A stretch of 64,000 nt of DNA from Blasia pusilla. Its lineage: Eukaryota; Marchantiophyta; Marchantiopsida; Blasiales. The DNA lies in the NCBI GenBank assembly GCA_050084515.1, contig CM114273.1, positions 10,044,001 through 10,108,000 on the forward strand, given 5' to 3'. Shown here piece after piece: positions 10,177 to 20,373 of this stretch (positions within the stretch are counted from its first letter, which is position 1; each line of letters begins with the position of its first letter). The notes under the pieces are model-generated. The model saw only the letters and a list, made by a program, of their open reading frames with translations, made no database searches and had not been told where the DNA came from. Both the position numbers and the translations under genes were made by a program.

Positions 10177-10720
10177 ATGGACCACTCCTTTGTCTACTAT
10201 TTTGTAAGGCCCGAGCACAACTTCCAAGTGTTTCAAATCCTCGATCTAGTGGATCCATGCTCTGATGGGTACAACTTAGATAGTTTATACAATTCCCCAC
10301 CGGGAATTTACATGGAAAATGGTACCCCCTTACTTGGAGGAAGGGAAAAGTTGCCAGCGCTGATGCAAACACTCATCAAGCTCTGCTCAAGGCCGGGTGA
10401 CTTGGTGTTCGACTTAGTGGGCCTTTCAGGGCAAGTATCAGAGGCGCATGGCAGAGTGGCAGGAAAATTCTCTACCTTGAGGGAAGGCATGAACTGTTTG
10501 ACCTTTGCAAAGAGGCAAAGGCATATTACGACAGGCTAGTTGGGGCGTACAACTCTCCTCCGAAGCCGACAGCTCCGGTTCCAGACCCACCATTGGTAGT
10601 GACACCATCGTCAATTCCCACGATTTAAAAAATTGGGAGGGCAAGGCCGACAGTAATTCTGAAACAGCTCTCGGACGATGACGAGTGAGTTCAAAGAACT
10701 CAAGGACCCAGCTTGACTGC
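10177..10720 (+). pseudogene. N4/N6 DNA-methyltransferase-like gene, last exon (motif I-like, SAM-binding region)
   Basis: The exon starts MDHSFVYYFVRPEHNFQ and reaches GGREKLPALMQTLIKLCSRP directly followed by GDLVFDLVGLSG. This matches the usual C-terminal half of N4/N6 amino-methyltransferases: a helix with Lys-Pro before Pro-Gly-Asp-x-Val-x-Asp-x-x-x-Gly-Ser-Gly, the S-adenosylmethionine site. After a frame change near 10440 the next frame continues GRKILYLEGRHELFDLCKEA, like the strand that follows motif I and ends in an acidic ligand-binding residue. The order motif IV then motif I would make it a beta-class enzyme. A Pro-rich tail (about 10555-10630) precedes the stop. I infer a once active DNA methyltransferase; whether its product was 6mA or 4mC cannot be told. 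Confidence 0.55.
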
Positions 10721-10749
10721 AGCGTTTTGGAGTAGGGATTTATTTGATG

Positions 10750-11155
10750 ATGAGGTAGAAGAATTCATAGAATAGATCAAATGTATAGTTCCGAGCTTCC
10801 TTCGGATGTAATAAAGGACAAGATTTTTTCAAACGATGATGGTGTTTGTAAAATTTTGTTGAATATCTTTTTTGGTCTTGTCGATTGTGATCGTCTATGT
10901 ACTCTGACAATTCATATTGCAACCCGTCAGATTGCCACGGGTTGCAACTTTTCACTTTTTGACCACTGCACCTTTTTAACCACTTCCAAGCAACGTGTCG
11001 GATTCCGACACCTTTCCTACGTGAGTGATCGGACTCTTTCCATGTTAGTCCAACTTTACAAGAATTTTGGCGGGCTTCTTCACTTTAGCACCTTCCCCTA
11101 GTTTCGTCAAACAAGTCTTAGGCTTCCTCTCTTCTCTAAGACGTGTTGGATTCCT
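10750..11155 (+). repeat. 0.4-kb direct repeat, copy 1
   Basis: This segment is repeated in the same orientation at about 12565-12970. Shared landmarks are atagatcaaatgta, ggatgtaataaaggacaag, a P1 palindrome (10917-10945), a second broken P1 (about 10989), ggcgggcttcttcact and ctctaagacgtg. It starts just after the last exon of the methyltransferase-like gene and may be its 3' flank. The two copies bracket the 1.1-kb LTR-like repeat. No coding potential is recognised. Confidence 0.75.
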
Positions 11156-11313
11156 ACTACCTAGCTAAGGACATGATGGTGTCTCCAAGGACGGAGCACA
11201 TATTGATACTGGATGGATGTCACCTTGCAAAGCGTACAAGATTTACTGCCAAGGAAGGCGGTGGGACTCAAATCAGGTTATATGGAATCGTTATGGTGTA
11301 CCTAGGGGGATAT

Positions 11314-12435
11314 TGTAATGTACAAGAGTTTCTATTTTATAGTCGTTTTAATAAGTTCGATCCCCAAGAGGATCATTGTTTGATGAAAAGAGAGTTCGGA
11401 ATTACAATTATGTTGTAATAGTTATATTTAAATGTGTGTGACTTATATTCAATGTCTTATCAATATCTGTTGATCTTTCTTAGTACCAAAGGATCTTTTC
11501 TCGATTCTCTCTAGTGGAATTGACAGCATGTTTAGGTAGATTTTCCTCTCGACATCAAGAAACCTCACAGAGATCTCAACACAAAAGCTGACTTCTCCTA
11601 CTTTCGAAACTCAATCCGTCTCGGCAGGTTACTCTCTGTCAAATAGATTTCCTACAACTCAGGTTGATTATTTCACTGATGAGAAAGGTTTGCCTGATTC
11701 ACTCTTCACTCTGCAGACCCAAAAAGAATACTCAGACATAAGCATCGCACATCAGAATGAATGAATGATTGCTTTACTACTCCATCAAGAACGAGAAAGC
11801 TTCAAAGTGTATACAAGCTCGAGAGGGTACTACTCTCTTGCTCGGACCATTCCTATGACATAAGGACTTCGTGAGAGAATGATGATTATGGCTTCTGCCT
11901 TGCTTCTTAAATATTCGCTGGAGTGGAAGTGATCCAAAGAATCGAAACGTTCTTGATGAAGCTAGTGTCTCTTCACTATTTCTAACTACCTAGATCTATG
12001 GTTCTCTTAGCTTTTCCTACGATCCCTGTGAATCCGCAGTACAAAATTGTCCTAACTACCAATTTGATACAAAGGGTTGCGCCCTTTCCTAGTCTAACTG
12101 TTCTAACATGCGTCGCTTGAAATCACAGTCATTCTTAGCTTCGCTTTCCTGGACTTCATGAGGACGAAGTACTCCATGTTTCGTTCTTATTTCCGGTGTT
12201 TCGTGCTTCGTGCTTCGTTAAGCTTCATTCTGAGTCTTGAGACTTTGTTATTGCGTTTTCCTCTCCTCTAAGGCAAATCCTTGATCTTCCATCTCTCTGC
12301 CTTGTCCCAGGAGCTTCGTGATTCACTCATTCTTCCTCATAATGATAAATAATCATAATCAAAATCATAATGTACAAGAGTCTTCGTTGAATAAAAAGAT
12401 ATATTCTTCAAGAGTACAAAATTGTGGGTATCACA
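11314..12435 (+). mobile_element. 1.1-kb LTR-like repeat, copy 1
   Basis: This non-coding unit begins tgtaatgtac and ends tgggtatcaca. It matches 20374-21516 in inverted orientation along its length, with shared blocks such as ttcgatccccaagaggatca, aacctcacagagatctca and ggttctcttagcttttccta. The TG...CA ends and length fit an LTR. A purine run (aggggga, 11304-11310) lies just before it, as a polypurine tract would. The bases flanking it (gatat and agtgc) are not a duplication, so it may be one LTR of a larger, otherwise lost element and not a clean solo LTR. No gene is seen inside it. Confidence 0.65.
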
Positions 12436-12564
12436 AGTGCCAAGGCTCTCGAATTCGCCAATATTTTCGATCCATGTCTACAATCGGCCAGAGGAGCTAC
12501 TTGTATCCCAGGACATTCCATTTGTACAGGAACCTAGGAGAGTTAAGAGTAAATTTGTAGATGA

Positions 12565-12970
12565 CGAGGCTGAAGAAATCATAGACTAGATCAAATGTAC
12601 ATTTTCGAGCTTCCTTTGGATGTAATAAAGGACAAGATTTTTTCAAACGATAATGGTGTTTGTAAAAGTTTGCTGAATATTTTTTTTGGACTTGTCAATT
12701 GTGTTCGTCTAGCTACTCAGAATGTTTATTTTGCAACCCGTCTGATTCCAAAGGGTTGCAACTTTTCACTTTTTCACCACTGCAACTTTTTAACCATTTC
12801 CAAGCAAGCTTTCGGATTCCGATAGGTTGGCTCCTTAAGTGATCAGACTCTTTCCCTATGAGACCAACTTCTGAGGCATTGTGGCGGGCTTCTTCACTTT
12901 TGGCTCGTTCCCCTAGTAGTGTCAAACGAGTCGTAGGCTTCTTTTCTTCTCTAAGACGTGCTGGATTCTT
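12565..12970 (+). repeat. 0.4-kb direct repeat, copy 2
   Basis: This is the second copy of the segment at 10750-11155, same orientation, with scattered substitutions. It contains a P1 palindrome at 12734-12760 (arms gcaacccgtctga and tccaaagggttgc) and continues to cttctctaagacgtg. Two further P1-like copies lie just beyond, at about 13087 and 13123. No protein is recognised. Confidence 0.7.
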
Positions 12971-13358
12971 ATTTCCTGTCGGATTGCCATTTCGGATTCC
13001 CAACCAGTTGGATCTTCGTGGGTGCAAGGTGGAATGGAATCACTTCTCAAAATCTTTCCTTTGTTATGGTGAGCTTGCTTGCAAGGGGTGCAAGCCATCT
13101 GATTCCGACGGGTTCCAAGAGTTGCAACCTGTAAAATTCCGACGGATTGGGAGGGGTGCACCTTCTCGCTTTCTCAGATTTACGATCTAAATGAAGGGAC
13201 TTCAGTTCCTCTTTACTCCAGACAGCTAACAATATTTTGGTTCAATTATCGTCTCTTGTGTTCACATTTCATAAAATTGGTCTTTACTTGAACCTTTCAT
13301 TGAGATGAGATTGCTACTTCTCGTCACATTATTTGCCAATGGTCCTAAAAAAAAAAAG

Positions 13359-13720
13359 CCCTGGGCACAGCTTACTGTAGACTGAGACAGGCAATGTGAA
13401 AAAACTTAGGCTCACATGGAGAGTGATGGGGAAATGTTTGTAGTGGTCTTATAATGTCTACTAGTTTTTCGCCCCTTGCAAAAAGGAGGTTTCTTTAGGC
13501 CCAAACGTGGACCACTACCTACTCTCTTCTAAAGATTTCATGAATTTGAAAGCAAACAAAAATTTCAAATATGTCAAAAAGTTTTGAAGAGAGAGGCGGA
13601 TTTGGCCCTTTTTTTTTAAGAGAGAATCTCCTCTCTTCCTCTCTCCTTCCAGAATACCATCCCCCAAGACCCCTTTAAGGCCTCGATACTATCTCGCCCA
13701 ACGCCTCATCTACCATGACA
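13359..13720 (-). repeat. A2 terminal repeat of gypsy copy A
   Basis: Read on the minus strand, it starts tgtcatggtagatgaggcg at 13720 and runs about 362 bases to near 13359, close to the length of the A2 repeat of copy C (367 bases). The distal half equals the repeat at 1-333. The expected B2 part is not found beyond it; an 11-base A run (13347-13357) and unrelated DNA follow, so the element's 3' end is broken there. Only the two bases gt (plus strand, 13721-13722) separate it from B1. Confidence 0.65.
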
Positions 13721-13722
13721 GT

Positions 13723-13855
13723 TGTCGTATGAATACACATTGCTACCAACATACATTGACTGTCATGCACACACATGTCTAAGATCCATCTAGCTATGAA
13801 TTCTAACATCTCTACACATGAACGACTAGACAACCCTAATCGCCCCCCTAATTGG
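13723..13855 (-). repeat. B1 repeat and purine tract of gypsy copy A
   Basis: On the minus strand a purine tract (aattaggggggcg, about 13841-13853) is followed by B1, which ends catacgaca at 13723. B1 has the same terminal bases as the B part of the solo repeat and of copy C, but its body (tgtgtagagatgtta, gatggatcttagacatgtg) is a different subfamily, shared with 29050-29158 and 49436-49524. The tract has the look of a plus-strand primer site, yet the repeat next to it is B1 and not the start of an LTR. Confidence 0.65.
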
Positions 13856-14016
13856 TGGCTAGGTCCATGTAACTCCAGATAGCCTACAAAACAAGTCTAA
13901 ATGCTATGCACCTTTTTGGTGCTAAGATCAGGAGGTCGGGTGCTATGTCACCCCATTTTTAGTCACCTTCTTGCAATCCATAACATCAAGAGTCATCTTG
14001 TATCTACCTATCATAC

Positions 14017-14200
14017 CTATGTACATCTAGAACAAAGCCAACGTCCATGAGGAACCAAGTCAAGAGGCGGCGTCAAACACGACATATGCCATCCTTGAGA
14101 ACACCCATCACAAACTAGCATCATAGCTACGCCTTTGGCAGACCCACACAACATGCGTCTCGGTTCGGAAGATGACATGACGCATAGTTATGCACATTAT
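14017..14200 (-). pseudogene. PHD finger, C-terminal domain of gypsy copy A polyprotein
   Basis: On the minus strand, from about 14157, the frame codes RMLCGSAKGVAMMLVCDGCS, then QGWHMSCLTPPL, DLVPHGRW and LCSRCT before a TAG at 14019-14017. Spacing from the second ligand on is C-x10-C-x2-C-x4-H-x2-C-x14-C-x2-C, that of a PHD finger, including Gly-Trp-His and the Trp before the last Cys pair. The first Cys reads Arg here (cgc); in copy C it is Cys (tgc). PHD fingers bind the histone H3 tail, so the likely role is guiding the integration complex to chromatin, as the chromodomain does at the same place in chromoviruses. A frame change separates it from the integrase above. Confidence 0.75.
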
Positions 14201-14348
14201 CTTTCCAAATGGTACCATCACGACCCTCTTAAACAAGGATACCTGAAGGTTAAATCTCTCGCACTCGCATAATAGTGCGTCTTGTCGTCACGTCCAATAT
14301 CGTCGATGCTGTCTGCTGTAGGTAGACATAATCACCAGGATGGAATCG

Positions 14349-15130
14349 TCAAATCCCTGGTTGATAGCCTCCTCCACACGTAGTCGCATATCTTAGAGTA
14401 TCGCAATGCTGAGCGATAGCAAGGTTCTCAAACGCCATAGGCATGACTCTCCAAAAGATCTCAGCCCGCTGAGAACAAGCTCGCACCCATACGTCTAGAT
14501 TGTCGAGGTCAAGTACCTCAACCACATCTTGTCGAATCAACGACGGTAACTCTAGCTCTCTCCCATAGAGCAAAAAATACGGTGAAAATGATGCCAAGGA
14601 TGCTTGCCGACTAAAGTGGCAACCCATCGCCAACCACGACAATTGTAGGTCCCAATCTCCCAAGTGTCATCTCTCCAATCCATACGTAGGCATTCCTCTC
14701 TTCACCGTCTGTACTACTCTCTCTGCCAAACCATGTGCCTCCGGATGATCTCGCGAAGTCGTACAATGATCTATCAGTGCTTGATCACACAAGGCCTGAA
14801 AGTCACCACTAAACTCAGTACCCTGGTCTGTTAACACCTGTGCTCGTGCGCCGAAGTGACTAAGCATTCTATCAAGAAATACATAAGCCGCTCCCTCACT
14901 CGACCTATCCGGAAACGCTACCAACTCAATCCACTTGGAGAAGTGCTCCACCATGACCAACACGTACCAACTATGGCGTCTTGTCAATGGTAAAGGCCCT
15001 GCAAAGTCTAAAATCTAGAAATACCCTAACCCCATGATCGGTAAATGATGCAAGTGTGGTTTCGGAGCATTGAACGATGCCTACACCCTATCACATACAA
15101 TGCATTTGGCTACAAACTGCTGAACATCAG
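14349..15130 (-). pseudogene. Gypsy copy A integrase (DDE)
   Basis: The minus strand codes HSWYVLVMVEHFSKWIELVA, then LTDQGTEFSGDF with the second catalytic Asp, and DHPEAHGLAERVVQTVKRG with the catalytic Glu. Upstream (about 15230-15100) lies the H2C2 zinc region, HEELGHFGVKRTY and later CYVIGC, partly garbled. After the core the sequence continues FSPYFLLYGRELELPS as in other Ty3 integrases, and then RGGGYQP and a GDYVYLQQ segment like a GPY/F module. The protein inserts element DNA into the host genome. Frameshifts at 14667 and stops make it inactive. Confidence 0.85.
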
Positions 15131-15319
15131 TTTGCATACCACGCCACCAATATTGACCTGAATCAAGTTATATGTACGCTTAACTCCAAAATGTCCTAAC
15201 TCCTCGTGAGCATGTCTCAGAACTCTTGCTTGCTGCAAAGGATGCGGCACCATACGCACTCGTCCATCCTCATAGACTTGAAGCACATGCGTCCCCTCCC
15301 ACTCGAACCTCTTGGCTTG

Positions 15320-16017
15320 CTATAGGCCTTGATCCCGCTCTCTAGCACCCACCGTGCTCGCTAAGACACCAATGCGGAGGTACTCCAAGACCATCTCATC
15401 ATCGTGGATGTCTCCATTCCCTGTCAACTCCTCGCTAGTATGTGGATCTGAGGACTCACCATCCAACCTCCCTCTTGGAGTGGATGCCTCCTGTTGACGT
15501 GACATAGCCAACAGACACAAATAGGCAGATGCGTGCCAACCCGACACCATCTCCTCATCATTCTCACCATGCCACCGCGCTCCAGTTGCATCGCTCTGGC
15601 TCGTGCATGGGTTACAGCTCAACCCGTCCGCATCTTGGTTTAGATGTCCTGGGTGATGGACAACCTGAAAATCATACTCGTGCAATAGGAGTGACCATCT
15701 AGCAAGCTTCCCTATAAGCTTGTCACACGCCATCAACCATTTGAGTGGTTGATGATCAATGATGAGCGTGAAAGGGTTCCCGAACCGATAACATCTGAAA
15801 GGGGCCACTGCCCACACTACATCTAAGCACTCCCCCTCATAGGAATTGTACTTTCCTTTGCGGCATTGTTGGAGCGGCTCGCATATGCCACTAGGAACTC
15901 CTTTCCCTCATCATCTCTTTGAGTGAGCACAGCTCCTAACCCCAACATACGCCAGTCCGTATGTAACTGAAATGGATGACCACGCATAGGTCTCCTCAAA
16001 ATGGGCGAGGACGTCAA
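15320..16017 (-). pseudogene. Gypsy copy A RNase H
   Basis: Codes HTDWRMLGLGAVLTQRDDEG near 15960 and, after a stop and frame change about 15840, FTLIIDHQPLKWLMACDKLI followed by GKLARWSLLLHEYDFQVVHH and HLNQDADGLS. These are the signature segments of Ty3/gypsy RNase H (Asp in TDxS/TDW, DHxxLKW, and N-x-D-A-D-x-L-S). It degrades the RNA strand of the RNA/DNA hybrid during cDNA synthesis. A linker rich in acidic residues (about 15600-15330) leads to the integrase. Confidence 0.85.
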
Positions 16018-16689
16018 CCTATCCTTGAGCTCTTGAAATGTTTGCTCTTGATCATCTCCCCAAAACCACTATTGGTCCAACCTAGTCAGCAAAGTGAGTG
16101 CCTTCGCAATCGCACTAAAGCCCTTCACGTCTCGTCGGTAGTACTTCACCAATCCCATGAAAGCTCAAACTCGACTCACATGTGTAGGGCGGGAAATGCG
16201 CGCTATGGCCTCCACCTTCATGTGCTGAACTCCAATATCCCTTGGATAAATGGTGTGTCCAAGGTACTAGATCTAGTCATGGAAGAACCTGCACTTGCCT
16301 GGATGTAACTTCAGCCCATGTAAGTGCAATCGTCAAAACACCTCCTTCTGATGTCTCTCATGCTCCTCAATCATGGTACTAAAGAAAATAATGTCATCAA
16401 TGTAACATCTCGCATAATCCAAATCTGCCAAAATCCTATCCATAACTCGCTGAAAACCCGTAGGGGCGTTCTTCGACCCAAATGGTAAGAACCGCCACTA
16501 GGACAAACAATCCTTCCCGAAAGGATCTATCCCCCAAAATGATGTCTTCTCCTTGTCCTCCACTCAGATGGGCAATTGATGATAGCCAGCACGGAGATAA
16601 AAAAAACTGAAGATCCTTGCATGCCCCAGCGCATCAAAGATCTCCTTGGGAGTAGGCATAGCATAGCGATTGGCCTATCCACGACCGTA
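16018..16689 (-). pseudogene. Gypsy copy A reverse transcriptase (5' part deleted)
   Basis: The minus strand codes YAMPTPKEIFDALGHARIFS, AGYHQLPI, FWGIDPFGKDCL, RFLPFGSKNAPTGFQRVMDR and CYIDDIIFFSTMIEEHERHQ, with the catalytic YIDD at 16404-16393. Thumb and connection segments follow (GLVKYYRRDVKGFSAIAKAL). The N-terminal part seen in copy D (FRRPYRY...MCGEYRSIN) is absent: the sequence jumps from the methyltransferase into the middle of the palm near 16690. Internal stops are at CAA/CAG-like positions, for example after QLPI. Confidence 0.85.
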
Positions 16690-17350
16690 CCCGATGTACA
16701 CTCGCCACCATTCGGGCTTGAGTGTTGCCTAAAAATGGGACATTCTCCAAAATGTTAGCTAGAGAACATCGAAGAACTTGCAACATCTCCCAAAACATGA
16801 CCGACCTCGGGTCCTGCAAACCAAGTCCCCGACCCGCCAAAGAATGACCCTGACATGGCCACCCTGCCACCACCAAGTGTATCGGATCAACCCTATCCAG
16901 ATCTGGCGCCCCCAACAACAAAATGTTGGCTGGCAATACATGCTGATATCCCTTGATTGCAGACACGGGCAATAATTGAGGATACTGCTCGACTAGTCTC
17001 AACACATGATGTAATTAGACTCTACGTACAGTCTCATCTCTCTCCACATACAAGTACTCCTGTACTCGTACTTCGGCATGTAGCACTGCAACCAATGCTA
17101 TACTGATCCCTCCAAAGAGATCTAGTATACGTACATCCTCCTCAAGATACTGCCACACAATTGGTGTGGTGTCCAAGGGTGTCAACATCTCCACTCCTAG
17201 AGCATATGGTAACTCTGTCCCGTCTCGCTCTAGTGCATAGGCTCGGCTCCACGCTTGCCTCATGAGCTCATCTGCTCTCCTGTGCAAATCGATGCTCATC
17301 CCCCACAAAACTGAAGAAGTGTCGCCAACAGATGTCGGCACGCGTGTCAT
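16690..17350 (-). pseudogene. DNMT3-like C5 cytosine methyltransferase module in gypsy copy A (motifs I-VI)
   Basis: The minus-strand frame codes ILDLFGGISIALVAVL (motif I, DLFGGIS at 17122-17102) and YVERDE (the acidic residue after strand 2). After one in-frame TAA it gives LVVAGWPCQGHSLAGRG (motif IV, catalytic Pro-Cys-Gln, at about 16858-16850) and DPRSVMFWEML then LENVPFLGN (motif VI, ENV, 16747-16736). Order and spacing are those of C5 methyltransferases with canonical motif order, closest in feel to DNMT3 and unlike the rearranged plant DRM. It lies between protease and reverse transcriptase in the same polyprotein. Motifs VIII-X are deleted in this copy at a junction near 16690. The enzyme would methylate cytosine in DNA, perhaps the element's own cDNA. 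Confidence 0.85.
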
Positions 17351-17392
17351 CGCATGCCACTGCTCAAGACTATCCTCTGCATCGGCATTCCC

Positions 17393-18130
17393 CTAAAGTA
17401 AATCTCCAAGACAACATAATGTGCCACAATAAGAAGCAATTGTTGTGGTCGACCCTTGAAGTGAACCATCAAGTCTCCCTGCATATTGCACGGGTAGCTG
17501 ACTGGCTCGTCCCTTACTTGACTGCCAACCTAGTCGATAGGAGGTTGTCTCCTCCCAAATGTCAAGTGTGAATCCTAGAGGATACAATATGGTAGCCCCT
17601 ACCAAAACATCATAAGACTCAGCCGGTGTCACAACCGCTTGTGTCTGCACCATCACACTTTCCCTAGGATGATCGGGCCGAATCCTCACTCCAATCTCAT
17701 CGCGAGTCATGAACTATGTCGGGGATGTGCCTCCCAGTGATGTCTAAATCTAGAATGGATATGGAGTGATCTCACACTTCCAAAATCCCATTGCTATACA
17801 TGCCGCCTTCCCCAACATAAGGGATTGTGCTCATGAATCAAGTAGCACTCTCAGCAGTCGATACACAACTCCGGATGGACCAACCAACTAGAAAACTCCA
17901 TCTCGGTTGTCCAAGACAATAACTCTTGGTGAGATAGTTGCACGCTCTATTGCTGCTCTAGTTGGCAACTCCGCCACTCTAGCCGTTGTTGCATACCAAC
18001 TCTCTATGGCTCTTGTCCTGAGCACCTGCTCCAAGGGTACCTCTTCCACATCTCTTGTGCGAGTCTCAACACTAGAAGAACCAAACTCATTGCCCGCAGA
18101 GCATCGCCGCCAACCGGAAAACATTAGCTA
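17393..18130 (-). pseudogene. Gypsy copy A aspartic protease
   Basis: On the minus strand a segment codes RVLLDS, a TGA at 17833-17831 in place of the Gly of Asp-Ser-Gly, then AQSLMLGKAACIAMGF, and on to TAESYDVLVGATILYPLGF-like sequence (ESYDVLVG near 17620). DSGAQ...LGKAA is the flap-side pattern of retroviral-type proteases, and the same region in copy B reads AESYDVLVGG. It would cut the polyprotein. Stops and frameshifts make it inactive. Upstream codons to about 18380 are a linker of unknown function. Confidence 0.65.
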
Positions 18131-18599
18131 GTCGACCTCCACATGTCAACAAATCTTTGGTCGTAAATACTGGGACGCTACACAAAGCCATTTCCATCTC
18201 TCGTAACGTGCCAGTGGTAGGCCGTGTCGAATGCTCCATAGGCATGGTAGACGTACTCACCTTATCTACTCCTCTAACTACATCGGAATCTACGACAATA
18301 GTACTCCTCAAAGGCCGTCTAGGGACCATCGATAAAGTCCGAAGAGCCTCAAACAATGTAAAAGACTGGGGAAGTCTAGCCTGCCTGCGAGCTTCTCCCC
18401 TTTAGGATCCAACTCCACATAGGATCCTCGTGGCTCAGAGGCTCTCACCGCGCCTCTGGTAACCACTGCATCTGCATCCACCTATGCGGTGTTGCACAAA
18501 AATCCCATACCTCCTAGATCTCCCGCCATGTCTTGGGCCTGAGTAGATCCGGAAGTCGACACATCCCCTACACCTGATGTAGATACCTGCTGGGCCGTC

Positions 18600-19900
18600 A
18601 TAGCCTAAAGGCGTTGCTCCAACTAAGAAATCCTTGCCAAAGCTGCCTCTGATGCAAGTGCTGCACTCACTCGGGCAGGTGGTGGGGTCCTGCCTCCACC
18701 ATGTCCTCTGCCACCTCCAGGTTCTCGACCTCCCTCTAGGCGCAGCTTGGGGTGGAGCTCAAAACATCTCTCACGTGTATGCCCATATCTCTGGCAATGA
18801 TCACAATGAGGTTTGGGTGGCCTCCCCTAGGCCGCCTCATAAACAGCTGATGGTGCTGCCTACACTCCATTCTACTCTCTACAATCTCGTTGACGATGTG
18901 ATCCTCCACACATCCAACAAGAAATACCTGAGCCCTACTGCCCACCATATGACTGAACAAGTCATGGTCATGGCTCTCGGTATCCTCTCGTAGCTCTCGG
19001 TCCCATGACTCTATCTCAAGTAGTGCACTGCGGCACTGATGGAGACACCGTCACTCGTGTCATCTCCCTCAAAGATGACGTGCTTGTCGTCAAAACTCTC
19101 TCCTCAAGTATGTTGAGCTCAATGCGCTCTACCAACAAAAATACAAACTTGAGAGTAGGCGAACCAGCATGTAAGAGAGTTGCATCTCACACTCTCTTGT
19201 GCAACTCGCGGTCTAGCATTGCATACCAGAACTGAACTGCTTGCGCCTCCGTTACATCCTGAGTCGCTATAATCAACCGTCGGAGCCGTGCATAGGCTTC
19301 TCGAATACTGTCCCCAGTTCTCTGCTGAAACTCATGAATCAACTTTAGCTTGTTGGTCCTCACCCCCTGATAGTTCCTCCCCAACTCTCAAAATAACTCG
19401 ACCAACGGGTTGAACGCGGGTCATACTCGGCTGGTAACACTCGTAAGACTCGGGTTGATAACTCCTCCAAGTGTCTCCTTTGTGCGGTAAGTGGGTGCTA
19501 CTGCAGCCGCGACATCATACATCACACGCCTTGTGAGGGACACATATCCTGGAGACCAAAATAGTCTTCACCCCTCGATCTCCGCCTCATGGAGAATCCG
19601 AAACTCATGGTAATCATCCATGGGAGGGCCCTCCAGATGCTGAAAAATTCCCTTCCACGCCATAAAGGGGTCGAATCTCTGTTGGTTCTGCATCTTCTAT
19701 ACATTGCACCAACTATCGAACTCCTCCATAAAATCATCCAACTCGATGGTTCCTACCATGCCTGAGAACCGTCGAGGTCCCCTAGTGGACCCATACGTAT
19801 AGCGATCATCCATGTCCCACAACAACGGTGTGGCGACACTCGCGACACTCTATGGCCTCTCAGGTAACTCATAATCCGTAGACATCACCTCTAGAGTAAC
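18600..19900 (-). pseudogene. Gypsy copy A gag with CCHC zinc knuckle
   Basis: On the minus strand the region codes FQHLEGPPMDDYHEFR-like sequence (19620 region), YQGVRTNKLKLIHEFQQRTG then DSIREAYARLRRLI (capsid-type helix pattern), and near its end CDHCQRYGHTRERCFEL, a C-x2-C-x4-H-x4-C zinc knuckle at 18805-18764, followed by a Gly/Arg-rich stretch. The matching protein in copy C shares GPPMDDYHEFR. Gag packages the element RNA. Several frame changes exist. Sequence from 19900 to 20350 is leader without a recognised gene. Confidence 0.75.
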
Positions 19901-20373
19901 TACAACTAACGGCTGAGGTGGTTCCTCATGTGGAAACCCTCGATACCTAGTCCCACTCTGTCTAAATCCTCTGCCACTTCTACCACTACCACACTCCCCA
20001 ATATTTGTTGGAAGTGCGGTGGTGAAACCTGCAAACTACGATGACTCACTCCCGAGCCACTAGCTCTACACTAGACAATGCCCAAATTGTGGACACGCCC
20101 CCACTTATCTAACTTGAGATCAAAACTCAGCAAATAGCCCGCACACTAAGTCACTGCCGACTAGTGTGGTATACATCCATCCCACCAAGCTCTTACAATA
20201 GTCGCGGTAGTGTCGTACACTCACCAACGCACTAATCCACAATGTGTGTCACCCAAAAATCACCCCTCAAACATCTCCATAAGCAGCAAGGTAAGTGAAT
20301 AAATTCCCCTGTGTGCAACAGCTAGCCATCACTTCCTTGTGGGTGTGTTGGTAACACAACATGCAAAAGAACT

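Noticed and set aside
11572-12300. Possible gene in the 1.1-kb repeat
   Set aside because: No frame is shared between the two copies of the repeat and no domain is visible.
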